A stretch of DNA of 64,000 bases from Paenibacillus_S sp043945595 (GTDB lineage: Bacteria; Bacillota; Bacilli; Paenibacillales; NBRC-103111). A program made the translations under genes and the position numbers. Shown piece after piece: positions 1 through 8,727 of the stretch (its first letter is position 1; each line of letters begins with the position of its first letter). The notes under the pieces are model-generated. The model did not search any database, was not told the DNA's origin, and saw only the letters and a list, made by a program, of their open reading frames with translations. The stretch lies in contig NZ_JBIFNP010000002.1 in NCBI RefSeq assembly GCF_043945595.1, forward strand, positions 186,001 through 250,000, read 5' to 3'.

Positions 1-311
1 TTTACAAGACGAATCCGCCTCCGTACGCCGTACGGCAGGGGATACGCTCTCCGATATCGGCGATCCTAGAGCTACCCAAGCCATGGCGAAGGCGCTTAAG
101 GACCCGAACAAGCTGGCTCCGCTGGAGAGCGGCACGCTTTTTATACGAGGCCGGAACCAATGATGCCCTGCCGGCATTGAAGGAATCGTTGACCGAGCCG
201 GAGTTCGAGGTGCTTATGCAAATGCAGATGGCCGTGGAGCGTATGGAGGGAGGCCAAACAGCCGAGGGCTCGGTATGGCAGCAAATGACGCGCCGCTCCC
301 AGCAGCCTTAA
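1..311 (+). CDS. CvfC-like HEAT-repeat protein, 3' end only, frameshifted
   Basis: This is the C-terminal end of a gene that begins before the window. The reading frame from base 2 gives HEAT-repeat-like sequence (VRRTAGDTLSDIGDPRA, then KALKDPN). It runs into TGA at 161. From base 144 a second frame continues naturally (YEAGTNDALPALKE, then EFEVLMQMQMAVERMEGG) to TAA at 309. The join lies at the five-T run at 138-142, where one extra T explains the shift. The combined tail resembles the end of the conserved virulence factor C / YpgR family, whose role in Bacillus is poorly defined. The family assignment is from memory of its C-terminal motif (ALPALKE, IEGG, GSVW). Either a sequencing error or a broken gene. 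Confidence 0.6.
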   Translation, partial: YKTNPPPYAVRQGIRSPISAILELPKPWRRRLRTRTSWLRWRAARFLYEAGTNDALPALKESLTEPEFEVLMQMQMAVERMEGGQTAEGSVWQQMTRRSQQP

Positions 312-454
312 CGAAAATCAGCTTAAAGCGGATCAAGATGTTAATAGCGACCGCTGCTATCCAGCCTGCATCCATGTTGACGCCCCCTCCCTTATCTTCA
401 ATCATATGGCGATAACCAGAACAAACGGTCAAGAAGCTTATGGCACACATTGAA

Positions 455-517
455 AAGCACCTGCATTCATTCCCCCCGGCTAGGCCAAGCGGAGAAAGAA
501 TGCAGGTGCTTCTTTTT
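455..517 (+). terminator. Rho-independent terminator, bidirectional
   Basis: A perfect 14-bp stem (AAGCACCTGCATTC / GAATGCAGGTGCTT) with a 29-nt loop is followed by CTTTTT and preceded by an A-run. It lies between the CvfC-like gene on the plus strand and the chemoreceptor on the minus strand and could end both. The rest of 312-592 shows no gene. Confidence 0.8.
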
Positions 518-592
518 GTAATGCAAGCAGCAAAGCTCAAGACGGAAGGCTGTGGCCTAACTAACGATGCGCATGGCCCCCCCTTCTCTTCT

Positions 593-2728
593 TCAAGCCG
601 TGTAATACTTTAACAATTGATGCAGCTTATCGCTGCGTTCACTCAAGGTCTCGGCAGATGCCGCAATTTCCTCCATCGAAGCCAGCTGCTGCTGAGTCGC
701 GGCCGCTACCTCCTGCGCATGAGCCGCCGCATTGCGGGAGATGACAACCGTCTCTTCCATCGAGGCAGTCACCTGCTGCGAGCCTGCGGACATTTGCTCC
801 GAAGCTGCGGATATTTCCTGAATCTGCTCCGCCACCTGCTGAATCGAGCCCAGAATGCGGGCAAAAACTTCCCCGCTCCGTTCAATCGTGTCCGTCCCTT
901 TATCTACTTCCAGCACGCCTACTTCCATTTTTTGTACCGCCTCCTTGCTACGCTCCTGAATCGTCCGGATCAGCTGCAAAATCTGCTTGCCTGAGCCTTC
1001 CGATTCCTCTGCGAGCTTTTTCACTTCAGCAGCCACTACTTGAAAGCCCCTTCCATGGACTCCTGCTCTCGCCGCCTCGATTGATGCATTGAGCGCCAGC
1101 AGCTGCGTCTGTTTCGTTATCGCATTCATTGCTTCGGCTATCCGGTTGATCTGGCCTGACGCTTCGCCGAGCAGCCGAATCGTTGCTGCGGTCTCTGCCA
1201 CCTTCTCTTTAATAGAAGACATCTGTTGAATGGCTTTGCCGACAACATCGTTTCCGTGGGTCGCATCCTCTGCCGCTCCAGCGGCGGATTCCGCTACAAA
1301 GGCGGACGTCTCGGCAATACGCTGCACGCCTGCCGCCATTTCTTGCATCGCCAGCGACGTTTCTTGAGCCGTCTGCATTTGCAGCTCCGAACCGGAAGCC
1401 ACCTCTTGAATCGTCTTTGAAATTTGCTCGGAGGATCGGGTTGACTCCAGACTTGCGGACGATAGATGCTCCGATGAGGTATGAACCAGCTCCGCCACCT
1501 GCTTGCTCTCCCCGACCACAAGGCGGAAGGAATCCGCCAAAGCATTGAACGCGTGTACCAGCTGGCTCAGCTCATCCTTCGTATCCACCGGTGCGCGGGC
1601 GGTCAATTCGCCCTTGGCCAGCAAAGCGGACGTTTGCTGCAAGTTAGCTACGGTGCGCCGTACCGAGAAGTAAAAGCCGATAAAGACATACGCCGCGATA
1701 AGGATAAACAGCAGCGTCAGCGCAAGAAGCGTTGCTTGACTCGCTTTCGCTTGATAAATACGCTGCGACAGCCGGCTATCCAGCATTTGAAGCTCGGTAT
1801 GGTACAGCTTTCCGGAAGCATCGAAGGCTTTGGCCGTCAGATCGTCCAGCTCCGAATTTTTCATAATGAACGAATAGGCGGCGACAATGTTGGAATATAA
1901 CGAATTATTGAAGAAGGTGGTGCCCTCTATCGCCTGCTTTAAAGCGGGGCTCAGCTCCTGCTCCAGAGCCTTGTTCGATTGGTATGTCATTTGCGTCGAA
2001 TTATTCAGCTTGTCCATGAAGGTACCGATGTCCCCGGTAGAGAGTATCATCTGCTCCTTCTCGACGGTATTGTTGAAATTCCCTCGCTGCAGCAGCTCTC
2101 CGCTCAAGCTCGACGCCTTGCCTATGCTGAACCAGAGGCTCGGCATAATATTGATCGTCGCATCCATTAAATAATAGCTGTCCATCCGGGAATCCAGCGT
2201 AAGATTCGATTCATTCTTAATCTCATTGACCAGCTTGGAAATTCCTTTTTCCATCTCGACGTGCTTATCCTCGTTATCCATCGTGCTCTGTACACCGCCG
2301 GAGGTCTTCAGCTGATTCCACTGCGCTATCAACGGCTTCAGGGAATCGGATACGTCCAGGCTCTCCGTGTTGGCGGCATTGGTCTGATTCATCCGTTCCA
2401 AAACCTGGTCCACCTGCGTCTGCCATTCGCTGGCCTTGTCGGCCGCCGTTTTGTCTCCCCTCAACGATGCCGCTATCGCAAGCCGATGCTTTTCTACCGA
2501 TACAATCAGCACATCCAGCTCCTGGAGCAGGGCGGTACCGAGCCTCTCCTGTTCGGCAAACCGGATATCCTCATTGAGCTTGCCGATATACTGAACCAGC
2601 ATAAACGTGATAGGAATAAGGAAGATGATTCCGATCAGCCCGAACTTCAAGGAGTAACGAAGGCGGTTTAACACAATAACAGCCGGTTGGAAAAAATGGC
2701 TCCATAGTTTTTGAATACGATGGTCCAT
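593..2728 (-). CDS. Methyl-accepting chemotaxis protein
   Basis: A 711-residue transmembrane chemoreceptor that would signal to CheA/CheW. A first membrane segment lies near residues 20-45 (GIIFLIPITFMLVQYIG). A large extracytoplasmic sensor region follows to about 335, then a second membrane segment (LLALTLLFILIAAYVFIG) and a HAMP domain. The C-terminal signalling helices carry the hairpin-tip motif QTQLLALNASIEAARAG followed by VVAAEVKKLAEES. The sensor region shows no recognisable dCache or 4HB motif, so the ligand is unknown. The ATG at 2728 is preferred over one at 2737 because AGAGG lies 9 bases before it. A promoter and a large inverted repeat lie directly upstream. Confidence 0.93.
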   Translation of the reverse strand: MDHRIQKLWSHFFQPAVIVLNRLRYSLKFGLIGIIFLIPITFMLVQYIGKLNEDIRFAEQERLGTALLQELDVLIVSVEKHRLAIAASLRGDKTAADKASEWQTQVDQVLERMNQTNAANTESLDVSDSLKPLIAQWNQLKTSGGVQSTMDNEDKHVEMEKGISKLVNEIKNESNLTLDSRMDSYYLMDATINIMPSLWFSIGKASSLSGELLQRGNFNNTVEKEQMILSTGDIGTFMDKLNNSTQMTYQSNKALEQELSPALKQAIEGTTFFNNSLYSNIVAAYSFIMKNSELDDLTAKAFDASGKLYHTELQMLDSRLSQRIYQAKASQATLLALTLLFILIAAYVFIGFYFSVRRTVANLQQTSALLAKGELTARAPVDTKDELSQLVHAFNALADSFRLVVGESKQVAELVHTSSEHLSSASLESTRSSEQISKTIQEVASGSELQMQTAQETSLAMQEMAAGVQRIAETSAFVAESAAGAAEDATHGNDVVGKAIQQMSSIKEKVAETAATIRLLGEASGQINRIAEAMNAITKQTQLLALNASIEAARAGVHGRGFQVVAAEVKKLAEESEGSGKQILQLIRTIQERSKEAVQKMEVGVLEVDKGTDTIERSGEVFARILGSIQQVAEQIQEISAASEQMSAGSQQVTASMEETVVISRNAAAHAQEVAAATQQQLASMEEIAASAETLSERSDKLHQLLKYYTA

Positions 2729-2745
2729 AGGAATCATCCTCTACG

Positions 2746-2808
2746 ATAAGATTATGTAACAAAATATGACATAATCTTATTATATAGGCTGAAATCACTA
2801 AAAAACAA
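2746..2808 (-). promoter_or_regulatory. Promoter and 12-bp inverted repeat upstream of the chemoreceptor gene
   Basis: Reading the minus strand, TTGTTT (2808-2803), an 18-nt spacer and TATAAT (2784-2779) form a good sigma-A promoter. Immediately after it lies a perfect inverted repeat with 12-bp arms, ATAAGATTATGT (2746-2757) and ACATAATCTTAT (2769-2780), and an 11-nt spacer. The repeat covers the end of the -10 box and the expected start of transcription, the usual place for a repressor operator. No T-run follows, so it is not a terminator. The regulator is unknown. Confidence 0.6.
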
Positions 2809-2845
2809 GGATTATTATGTAAGTTTATGTAGCATTAATAAAAGC

Positions 2846-3769
2846 TTATTTGAGAGTTTCTCCCAGCTTGGCAATGCGCAGTGCCGTTTCAGGCAGTTTT
2901 CTTCGCTCCCACTCGGCCGTTAACCGGTCCAACGCTTCCTTCGGCGTATCGTCCGCCAACCGGAAGGCGCCGTAATGCATAGGGATGAACTGCTCCGCTC
3001 CCACATCCAAAAAGGCCTGCACCGCCTCCTCCGGCGTGACGTGCTGTACCGACATAAACCATTCGGGCTCGTAAGCGCCGATGGGTATGAACGCCTGGCG
3101 GATTGCATAGCGATCGCCAATCTCCCGAAAGCCGGGAAAGTATCCGCTGTCCCCGGCAAAATATACCGCCTCGCGCCCTTGGCGCCGCGAGGGCTGCAGC
3201 ACCCAGCCGCCCCAATGGGAGCGGTTCGTGTCCCACAGCGTGCGGCGCGTCCAATGCTGCGCCGGCACAAAGTGCAGCTCCAGCTCGCCGAGCTGCGCCT
3301 GCTCCCACCAGCCCAGCTCGGTGACGCGGGCAAAGCCTGCGGATCTCAGCGCTGCGGCAAGCCCTGCAGGCACGAACAGCTGCGCGGATTTAAACCGGTT
3401 CAGCGATGCCATATGCATATGGTCATAGTGGCTGTGCGACAACAGCACCGCGTCGATATCCGGCAGCTCGGACATCTGCAGGCCCGGAGCTGCCAGCCTG
3501 CGGGCAAAGCCCATCCGCTCGGCCCAAACCGGATCTGTCAGCACGTTCCAGCCGCCCATCTGCAGCAGGAAGGTAGAATGGCCGATCCAGGTGAATGTCG
3601 TCTCCGTTCGGTTGCTGCGCAAGTAAGCAATCTGCTTCTCTTCCGATTGGGGCACAACATAGGAAAAGTCATTCACCTTCTTCCTCCGCTCCGCCTGCCA
3701 TTGACGAAGCTTGCGAAAGTTGTTATCCAGCTGAACGCCATTCATATTTTCATATCGTTTACCCGACAT
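2846..3769 (-). CDS. MBL-fold metal-dependent hydrolase (UlaG / NAPE-PLD-like)
   Basis: A 307-residue predicted cytoplasmic metallo-beta-lactamase-fold hydrolase. The metal-binding motif HSHYDH is at residues 112-117. It is preceded by the family hallmark WIGHSTFLLQ and TDPVW, and followed by AGDSGYF and HYGAF, which supply the later metal ligands. Members of this branch include phosphodiesterase-like and L-ascorbate-6-phosphate lactonase-like enzymes, so the substrate cannot be named. GGAGGGCG lies before the ATG at 3769. It stands alone, facing thiN across a short divergent gap. Confidence 0.9.
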   Translation of the reverse strand: MSGKRYENMNGVQLDNNFRKLRQWQAERRKKVNDFSYVVPQSEEKQIAYLRSNRTETTFTWIGHSTFLLQMGGWNVLTDPVWAERMGFARRLAAPGLQMSELPDIDAVLLSHSHYDHMHMASLNRFKSAQLFVPAGLAAALRSAGFARVTELGWWEQAQLGELELHFVPAQHWTRRTLWDTNRSHWGGWVLQPSRRQGREAVYFAGDSGYFPGFREIGDRYAIRQAFIPIGAYEPEWFMSVQHVTPEEAVQAFLDVGAEQFIPMHYGAFRLADDTPKEALDRLTAEWERRKLPETALRIAKLGETLK

Positions 3770-3959
3770 TCCGCACGCCCTCCAAGTTAATGTTTCTATC
3801 TTTCCTTTACTATAACGTTTTCAGAGGCATCCTCACAATTAGGCCGGTTGCCGGACTTTTTTATGCTACAATAATCCCGCCGGACCTTATCGAAGCCCTG
3901 CAGCTATCCCCTCCCTGGTTAACAGGGATGCATCCATATGTAAAGGAATGAAACCTTGC

Positions 3960-4619
3960 ATGCACAAACGCATTATCATTTTCAGCGGGGGTACCGTCGG
4001 GCCTTGGGCCCTCGCGCTGATTCAGCCCGCGGATCTTCTTGTCGGAGCCGACCGCGGAGCGTTATTTCTGGTGGAAAACGGCTTTAAGCCCGACATCGCT
4101 CTCGGCGATTTCGATTCGGTCAGCACCGAAGAGCTGGAAGCTATCCGGCGCAGCAGCGCGATTCTCAAAAGCTGTGACCCGATCGATAAAGATTACACGG
4201 ATACGGAGCTGGCTTTTGCCTGGTCGCTGGAGCAGTCCCCTTCCGAGGTCATCCTCTGCGGAGCTCTGGGCACCCGCTGGGATCATTCGCTGGCCAATAT
4301 CCACCTGCTGCGGCAAGGTCTGCAGGCCGGCATAAGCTGCCGCATTGTCGATGCCCATAACCAAATCCGGCTTGCCGACCCGGAGCAGCCGCTGACGCTG
4401 TCCGCCGAGCCCTACCCGTATGTCTCGCTGCTCCCTCTGACACTGGAGGTGCACGGCATTACACTGGCCGGCTTTCAATATCCGCTAATGGATGCTTCAT
4501 TGACCATCGGGCAATCCCTTGGCATCAGCAATGTACTGACGGAGCCTGCGGGATCGGTGACGATTAAGGAGGGGCTGCTGCTGGTCATTCAGAGCAGCGA
4601 TACGCAGATCATAAGATAG
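3960..4619 (+). CDS. thiN: Thiamine pyrophosphokinase
   Basis: Transfers pyrophosphate from ATP to thiamine to give thiamine diphosphate, the last step of thiamine salvage. From the ATG at 3960 it is 219 residues, the usual length. Family motifs are clear: GADRGALFLVENG, ALGDFDSV, DKDYTDTELAF and GALGTRWDHSLAN. An ATG at 3948 is also in frame but sits directly against the AAAGGA ribosome site, so 3960 is preferred. An extended -10 sequence (TGCTACAAT, 3864-3872) lies upstream. No TPP riboswitch is evident in the leader, which fits a salvage enzyme. Confidence 0.92.
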   Translation: MHKRIIIFSGGTVGPWALALIQPADLLVGADRGALFLVENGFKPDIALGDFDSVSTEELEAIRRSSAILKSCDPIDKDYTDTELAFAWSLEQSPSEVILCGALGTRWDHSLANIHLLRQGLQAGISCRIVDAHNQIRLADPEQPLTLSAEPYPYVSLLPLTLEVHGITLAGFQYPLMDASLTIGQSLGISNVLTEPAGSVTIKEGLLLVIQSSDTQIIR

Positions 4620-4624
4620 GCCCG

Positions 4625-5669
4625 CTAAGATGCGAAGCCATGCATTATCAGCACCGCCGCAACAGCCGCAAGCAGCGAAGGCAGCAGGTTGGCTACACGA
4701 ATCTTGCGGATTTCGAGCAAATTGATCCCGATGCCCATAATTAAAATGCCGCCGACCGCAGTAATCTGAACGATAATTTCATCCAGCAGCTCCTGCTGAA
4801 TAAACGCCGCAATCCCCGAAGCCGCCAAAGCGATCATTCCTTGATACAGAAATACCGGAATCGCTGAGAACAGCACCCCCACGCCCATGGTGGATGCGAA
4901 TATAATGGCCGTAAACCCGTCCAGCATGGATTTCGTGTATAAAATGTCGTGCTGTCCTCGCAGCCCTCCGTCCAGCGCTCCGAGGATCGCCATGGCGCCA
5001 ACGCAGTAAATCAGCGTCGTGTTGACAAAGGCAAGCGCAAGCCGTCCCTGCTGAACCTTCGGCGCTTCGCCGCCGTCTGCGTTCCCGCCGGAAGCCGTCG
5101 GAGCCGCGTCCGCCGATGCCTTAGACCCGCGATCCGCTCCTGCAGGCGTTTCGGCGAAGCTTTGAATCGTCTCGGACTTTTCCCCCGCTCTGATCACCGA
5201 TGTCCCGGACTCACTCCCCGCTCCCGCAGTCGTTTCGGCGAAGCTTTCGGCCCCGCTCGGCCCGTTCTCCCGCTCCGTTCAGCAATGCCTCAGCTTCGCT
5301 GTCCGTTCCTGCCGCCGATTCGGTGAAGCCTTGGGCCAAGCGCGCATCGCCTTTGCCCCGGCGCCGGCGGAGGCCGGAAAGCAGCTCGACTCCCTGCTCG
5401 AGCTTCCCGCCCAGCTGCTCCAGCCGCTTCTCTACCTGTATCAGCTCGCCCAAAATCCCCCCAACCACCAGGCTTGCTACCACCAGCAGAAAGTTGTTCG
5501 ATTTGAGAGCCATGGACAACCCCAATACCACCAGGGCCATCCCAATTCCCTGCATGACCGTATTTCGGATGCCTTGACTCATCCGGTTGAGCATCAGCCC
5601 CAGCAGACCGCCTGCTATAATGGCTGCCGCATTCACGATCGTCCCCCATAATGCCATACGATTCGACAA
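4625..5669 (-). CDS. DUF554 family membrane protein, frameshifted, with expanded repeat linker
   Basis: Two consecutive frames together make one DUF554 (YdfK-type) integral membrane protein of unknown function. The N-terminal half (LWGTIVNAAAIIAGGLLGLML, then MALVVLGLSMALKSNN) reads from 5669. The C-terminal half (LAFVNTTLIYCVGAMAILGALDGGLRG, then KSMLDGFTAIIFAS) ends at 4625. The frame changes near 5250-5280 in GC-rich sequence. The linker joining the halves is much longer than usual for the family. It holds about three degenerate repeats of 27-30 residues beginning FTESAAG, FAETTAG and FAETPAG. A GTG at 5197 could start the second half alone, but the frame stays open further upstream with matching repeat sequence, so one frameshifted gene is preferred. 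Confidence 0.75.
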
Positions 5670-5886
5670 ATCCCTTCTTATTTACATTCGGCTTACCTGT
5701 TCCGTACACAAAACCGTTTCCCGTAAAGGAAACAAGCAAGCTCCAGTATACTCCTCTTTCGGGGCGTTTTGAACTGTATAAAGTTGCCGCATTCCCTCAT
5801 CTCCTTCCTCTCGGCACCAACCGCTTTGCGACATAATCCTGCCGGAACAGGGCATACTAACGAGCGAATTCATATCAAGGAGGTTT

Positions 5887-6141
5887 ATGGCAGCTATGGC
5901 AGAAGATAAGAGCATGCAGCCCGTATCCGGCGATGAGGTCGAGACAGACGGCATTTACGAAAACGAATGGGGTCGCGAGGAAACCTTAAAGCGCGGAGAC
6001 GAGTTTCCCTTTGATCCCGCTATGGGCCAAACCGAGTGGGAGCTGACAAGTCTCGTGCCGGAAAGCCAGGAGCAGGAAATGTACAAAGACACCAAAGGCA
6101 ACACCAAATCGCGCCTGCACATAGACCGCGGCGACAAATAA
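5887..6141 (+). CDS. Small YjzC-like protein
   Basis: An 84-residue acidic protein with no membrane segment. Residues 14-50 (SGDEVETDGIYENEWG, then LKRGDEFPFDP and TEW) match the pattern GD-x-V-x(3)-G-x-Y, L-x(2)-GD-x-FP, P-x(4)-T-x-W. The same pattern appears twice in the protein at 13741-14043, so I group them with Bacillus YjzC. The function of that family is unknown. AAGGAGG lies only 3 bases before the ATG at 5887 and 12 before an in-frame ATG at 5896, so the start is uncertain. Confidence 0.65.
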   Translation: MAAMAEDKSMQPVSGDEVETDGIYENEWGREETLKRGDEFPFDPAMGQTEWELTSLVPESQEQEMYKDTKGNTKSRLHIDRGDK

Positions 6142-6191
6142 CCGGGCGAACGGCGTTGCCGGAGCTCCTCCCTCTTCGCCCGCACACAAAA

Positions 6192-6229
6192 AAGCACCTG
6201 ACGCGGCCCTAACGGCTGTGCAGGTGCTT
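6192..6229. terminator. Bidirectional terminator between convergent genes
   Basis: AAGCACCTG / CAGGTGCTT form a 9-bp stem with a second inner stem (GCGGCC / GGCTGT). An A-run lies on the left and T-rich sequence on the right. It separates the plus-strand YjzC-like gene from the minus-strand GAF gene. Confidence 0.7.
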
Positions 6230-6260
6230 ATAATTGTTTCAGATAAACATAAGACGTTGG

Positions 6261-6888
6261 TTATACCGTTTTTTGCAGCCGCTTGTACATCCGCGCATTT
6301 TCAATGGCAACGCCCGCGGGCATGGTCATGGCCTCAAGCAGCTTGACATCCTGATCCGTGAAATGCTTGCCTCCCACCTTGTTAAGCACCTGAATCACGC
6401 CCAAAATCCGGTTCTGGACTTTTATCGGCACACAGATGAGATTGCGCGTTTGAAAATTCGTCTTATCCGCCACGCGGGAGGAGCCAACGGGCATCCTTCT
6501 GCACTTCATCGACCCGCAGCGACCGCCCCTGCTGAGCCACCCAGCCGGCAATCCCTTCTCCCATCCGAAGACGAATATGCCGCACCTGTTCCCCTTTTTC
6601 CCCGTTAGCCGCCCGAAAATACAGCTCATTAGTCTCCTCGTCCTTCAAAATAATCGAGGCCGCTTCCGCATCAATCACTTGAGCGGCGGTATGGACCACA
6701 TTCGTGAGCAGCAGCTCCGGATCGTGCATCATGGAGTTGAGCTTGAGACTCGCATCAAGCAGCTTATTCATATCGCTTAAATCCCTTTGAAGCTGTCTAT
6801 ATTTGTGTACAAGCCTCCAGATAGCCGCAGCTGCCGCAGCGATTGCAGCAAGGACGGCCAGGATGGCGAGCTGGAGTAAATCCTCCAT
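6261..6888 (-). CDS. Membrane-anchored GAF domain protein, frameshifted
   Basis: One N-terminal membrane segment (LLQLAILAVLAAIAAAAAAIW) is followed by a short coiled coil. A GAF domain comes next: LLLTNVVHTAAQVIDAEAASI, then RMGEGIAGWVAQQG, then NLICVPIKVQNRILGVIQVLNK. The first frame ends near 6463 in unrelated sequence. The second frame resumes at VADKTNF. One extra C in the CTCC tract near 6478-6486 explains the shift. GAF domains bind small ligands or sense redox state. No output domain follows, so a role in signalling is inferred only. The ATG at 6888 has AGGAGG at good spacing. The gene is isolated. Confidence 0.75.
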
Positions 6889-7089
6889 CCACTTCATCTC
6901 CTCCTGAGGATGAGCCTACTGGCGATATATCACATTGTAGCACATTTTGTCGGATTTCTGTCTACATTTCAGGGAAGCTTTTTCCTGCAAAAAAACATAA
7001 TTTTTCCGCTTCTTATGAACCAAATCGGGCGTCAGCCCATACAATGCAGAGTCATCAACAAAACCGAACAAAACTGGAGGAAACTGTAA

Positions 7090-7578
7090 ATGAACCGTGC
7101 ATTTGGATTTCCCTATGGAGGCTTTGGAGGCTTTGGAGGCTTCGGGCACTCTTGGCCCGCATACCCTTTCTTCCCGCGCCGCCGTTTGTTCCCTTTTTTC
7201 TTCCTCTCCCCCTTCTACTTTCCGTTCTTTAGGGGAGAAGACGACAGGGACGGGACTTATTTCACCCATCATACCTGCCAGGAAGGCGATACCTTCGGCA
7301 CACTCGCCAGCCAATACAATGTGCCTCGGCCCATTCTTGAAGCGATGAATCCCCACATCCAGCAGCCTGAGACGCTGTCGCCGGGTACCACAGCTTACAT
7401 CCCGCGGCTCGATCAAATGCATTGCCACAAAATGTATGTGGAGCAGGAGGTTCCTTTTACCGGATCCGTTCCTGCATATGGCGGCCAGCAAATGATGCCC
7501 TCCTCCTACGGCTATCCTGGGACGTGGACAGTACAGCAGCCGGCTGCACCCTATGGCGGCGGTACGGCAGCCCGCTAG
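7090..7578 (+). CDS. LysM domain protein with Gly/Phe-rich N-terminus
   Basis: A 162-residue protein. Residues 1-50 are rich in Gly, Phe, Pro and Arg (YGGFGGFGGFGHSW, then FFPRRRLFPFFFLSPFYF) with no normal signal peptide. A LysM domain follows (HTCQEGDTFGTLASQYNV, then ILEAMNPHI and LSPGTTAYIP), which usually binds peptidoglycan or chitin-like glycans. The C-terminal 40 residues are rich in Gly, Gln and Tyr. Such proteins are common in spore coats and cell walls of this group, so a coat or wall role is plausible but inferred. GGAGG precedes the ATG. Confidence 0.75.
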   Translation: MNRAFGFPYGGFGGFGGFGHSWPAYPFFPRRRLFPFFFLSPFYFPFFRGEDDRDGTYFTHHTCQEGDTFGTLASQYNVPRPILEAMNPHIQQPETLSPGTTAYIPRLDQMHCHKMYVEQEVPFTGSVPAYGGQQMMPSSYGYPGTWTVQQPAAPYGGGTAAR

Positions 7579-7975
7579 GGAAGCTCAACGAAGCGGAGAG
7601 CACAGGGAGCAGGTTACAAGTAAGCCGGAAGTAAAGGTGCCAAGAGTAACGTCAAAAGTCTGCCGCGCCCAAGGCCCTGAAAGAATGACGTCAGGACTGT
7701 AAATTCCAACGCGTGCGAATCCCAGGCGCGCGTTACGGCGGTGCCCGGGCGTGCGCTCAACCCCAAGCTGCTTCCTTTCTTTCAGAAGCTCCCGTCTGAC
7801 CCGTTGATCCGGAGTATGACGTCGCTGCAGATCGTCTCCTGAACCGCAAAAATAAGACTATTCCTTGAATCCGGCCGATTCAAGAAATAGTCTTATTGCA
7901 TTTCCAGCGCGCGTACCCCTAGTAGGCTGCGGCTTTTAACGGCGAACGCTCGAACCCTTTGACCAGGGACTCCCT
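7579..7975. other. Intergenic stretch without a recognised gene
   Basis: About 400 bases between two convergent genes. Apart from the hairpin at 7851-7898 I see no coding or RNA gene. The motif TGACGTC occurs near 7687 and 7818, but without a pattern that I can interpret. Confidence 0.5.
7851..7898. terminator. Long bidirectional terminator hairpin
   Basis: AATAAGACTATT..TTGAATC pairs with GATTCAAG..AATAGTCTTATT, giving an arm of about 20 bp around a CGGCC loop. The upstream A-run and internal T tracts suit termination in both directions between the LysM gene and the RNase H gene. Confidence 0.7.
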
Positions 7976-8659
7976 TTATTTCCGTCCATAGTCCGCTTTA
8001 ATCTCGCCCCACGCCTTCGTATCCCATTTGATGATTTTATTGCTGTAGGCGTTATTGTGGAGCCAGGCCAGCGCCCGGTCGACAAGCGTCCAGATCTCTT
8101 CGGTCGATGCATCGCGGGGCAGATTGGTTGCCACCGCCTTTTTGCGCACCCAGCTGATAGCCGTTACCGAATCGCTGTAAATCGTTTTACTGCTTCCCTG
8201 CTGCTTCAAATAGGCCAAACCGTGAACAATAGCCAAAAACTCGCCCAAATTGTTCGTTCCCTTGGCAATCGGCGGATGCTGAAAAATCACTTCCCCCGTC
8301 CGGGTATCGACGCCCTTGTACTCGACGATACCCGGGTTGCCGCGGCTGCCCACGTCAACGGAAATGCTGTCGAGGTCGGCTGCCGCCGGCGCGCCGCTTT
8401 TGGACGCGGATCTGGCCGTGCCGGCAGAAGCCCCGCCGCGGCCGGAAGCTGACGACCCCGCACTTGCAGAAGCGCTGTTCGCAAGGGCGAACGAGGCTTT
8501 CCAGCCGCGGGAATAGGCGGCCTTAGCTTCGGCCTCGCTCTCGTAGGCCTTGAAACGCGCCTGCGGGTATCCGTTCGTCTGCGCTTGGCATTCGGCCCAC
8601 GTTTTATAAATGCCGGGGCCTCTACCTTCCCACACGACATAGTACTTCTGCTTCGCCAT
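7976..8659 (-). CDS. Ribonuclease H family protein with viroplasmin-type N-terminus
   Basis: A 227-residue enzyme predicted to cleave RNA in RNA-DNA hybrids. Residues 5-50 (KYYVVWEGRGPGIYKTWAEC, then FKAYESEAEAKAAY) form the hybrid-binding domain shared by RNase H1 and caulimovirus viroplasmin. A low-complexity Ala/Ser/Gly linker follows. The RNase H domain carries acidic catalytic candidates D102 (SVDVGSRGNPG), E140 (NNLGEF), D163 (YSDS) and D213 or D223 near the C-terminus. The ATG at 8659 has AAGGGGC upstream and starts MAKQKYY. It follows recQ on the same strand after 68 bases and could be co-transcribed. Confidence 0.88.
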   Translation of the reverse strand: MAKQKYYVVWEGRGPGIYKTWAECQAQTNGYPQARFKAYESEAEAKAAYSRGWKASFALANSASASAGSSASGRGGASAGTARSASKSGAPAAADLDSISVDVGSRGNPGIVEYKGVDTRTGEVIFQHPPIAKGTNNLGEFLAIVHGLAYLKQQGSSKTIYSDSVTAISWVRKKAVATNLPRDASTEEIWTLVDRALAWLHNNAYSNKIIKWDTKAWGEIKADYGRK

Positions 8660-8727
8660 AAGCCTGCGCCCCTTTATGTTCATGAGACTGTCCGGCCCCT
8701 ACTGCTCGTCCGTGCCTGGACAGCTCC

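Noticed and set aside
7700..7760. tRNA-like GTGCGAATCCC segment
   Set aside because: It resembles a T-arm, but no acceptor stem, D-arm or anticodon arm can be assembled around it.
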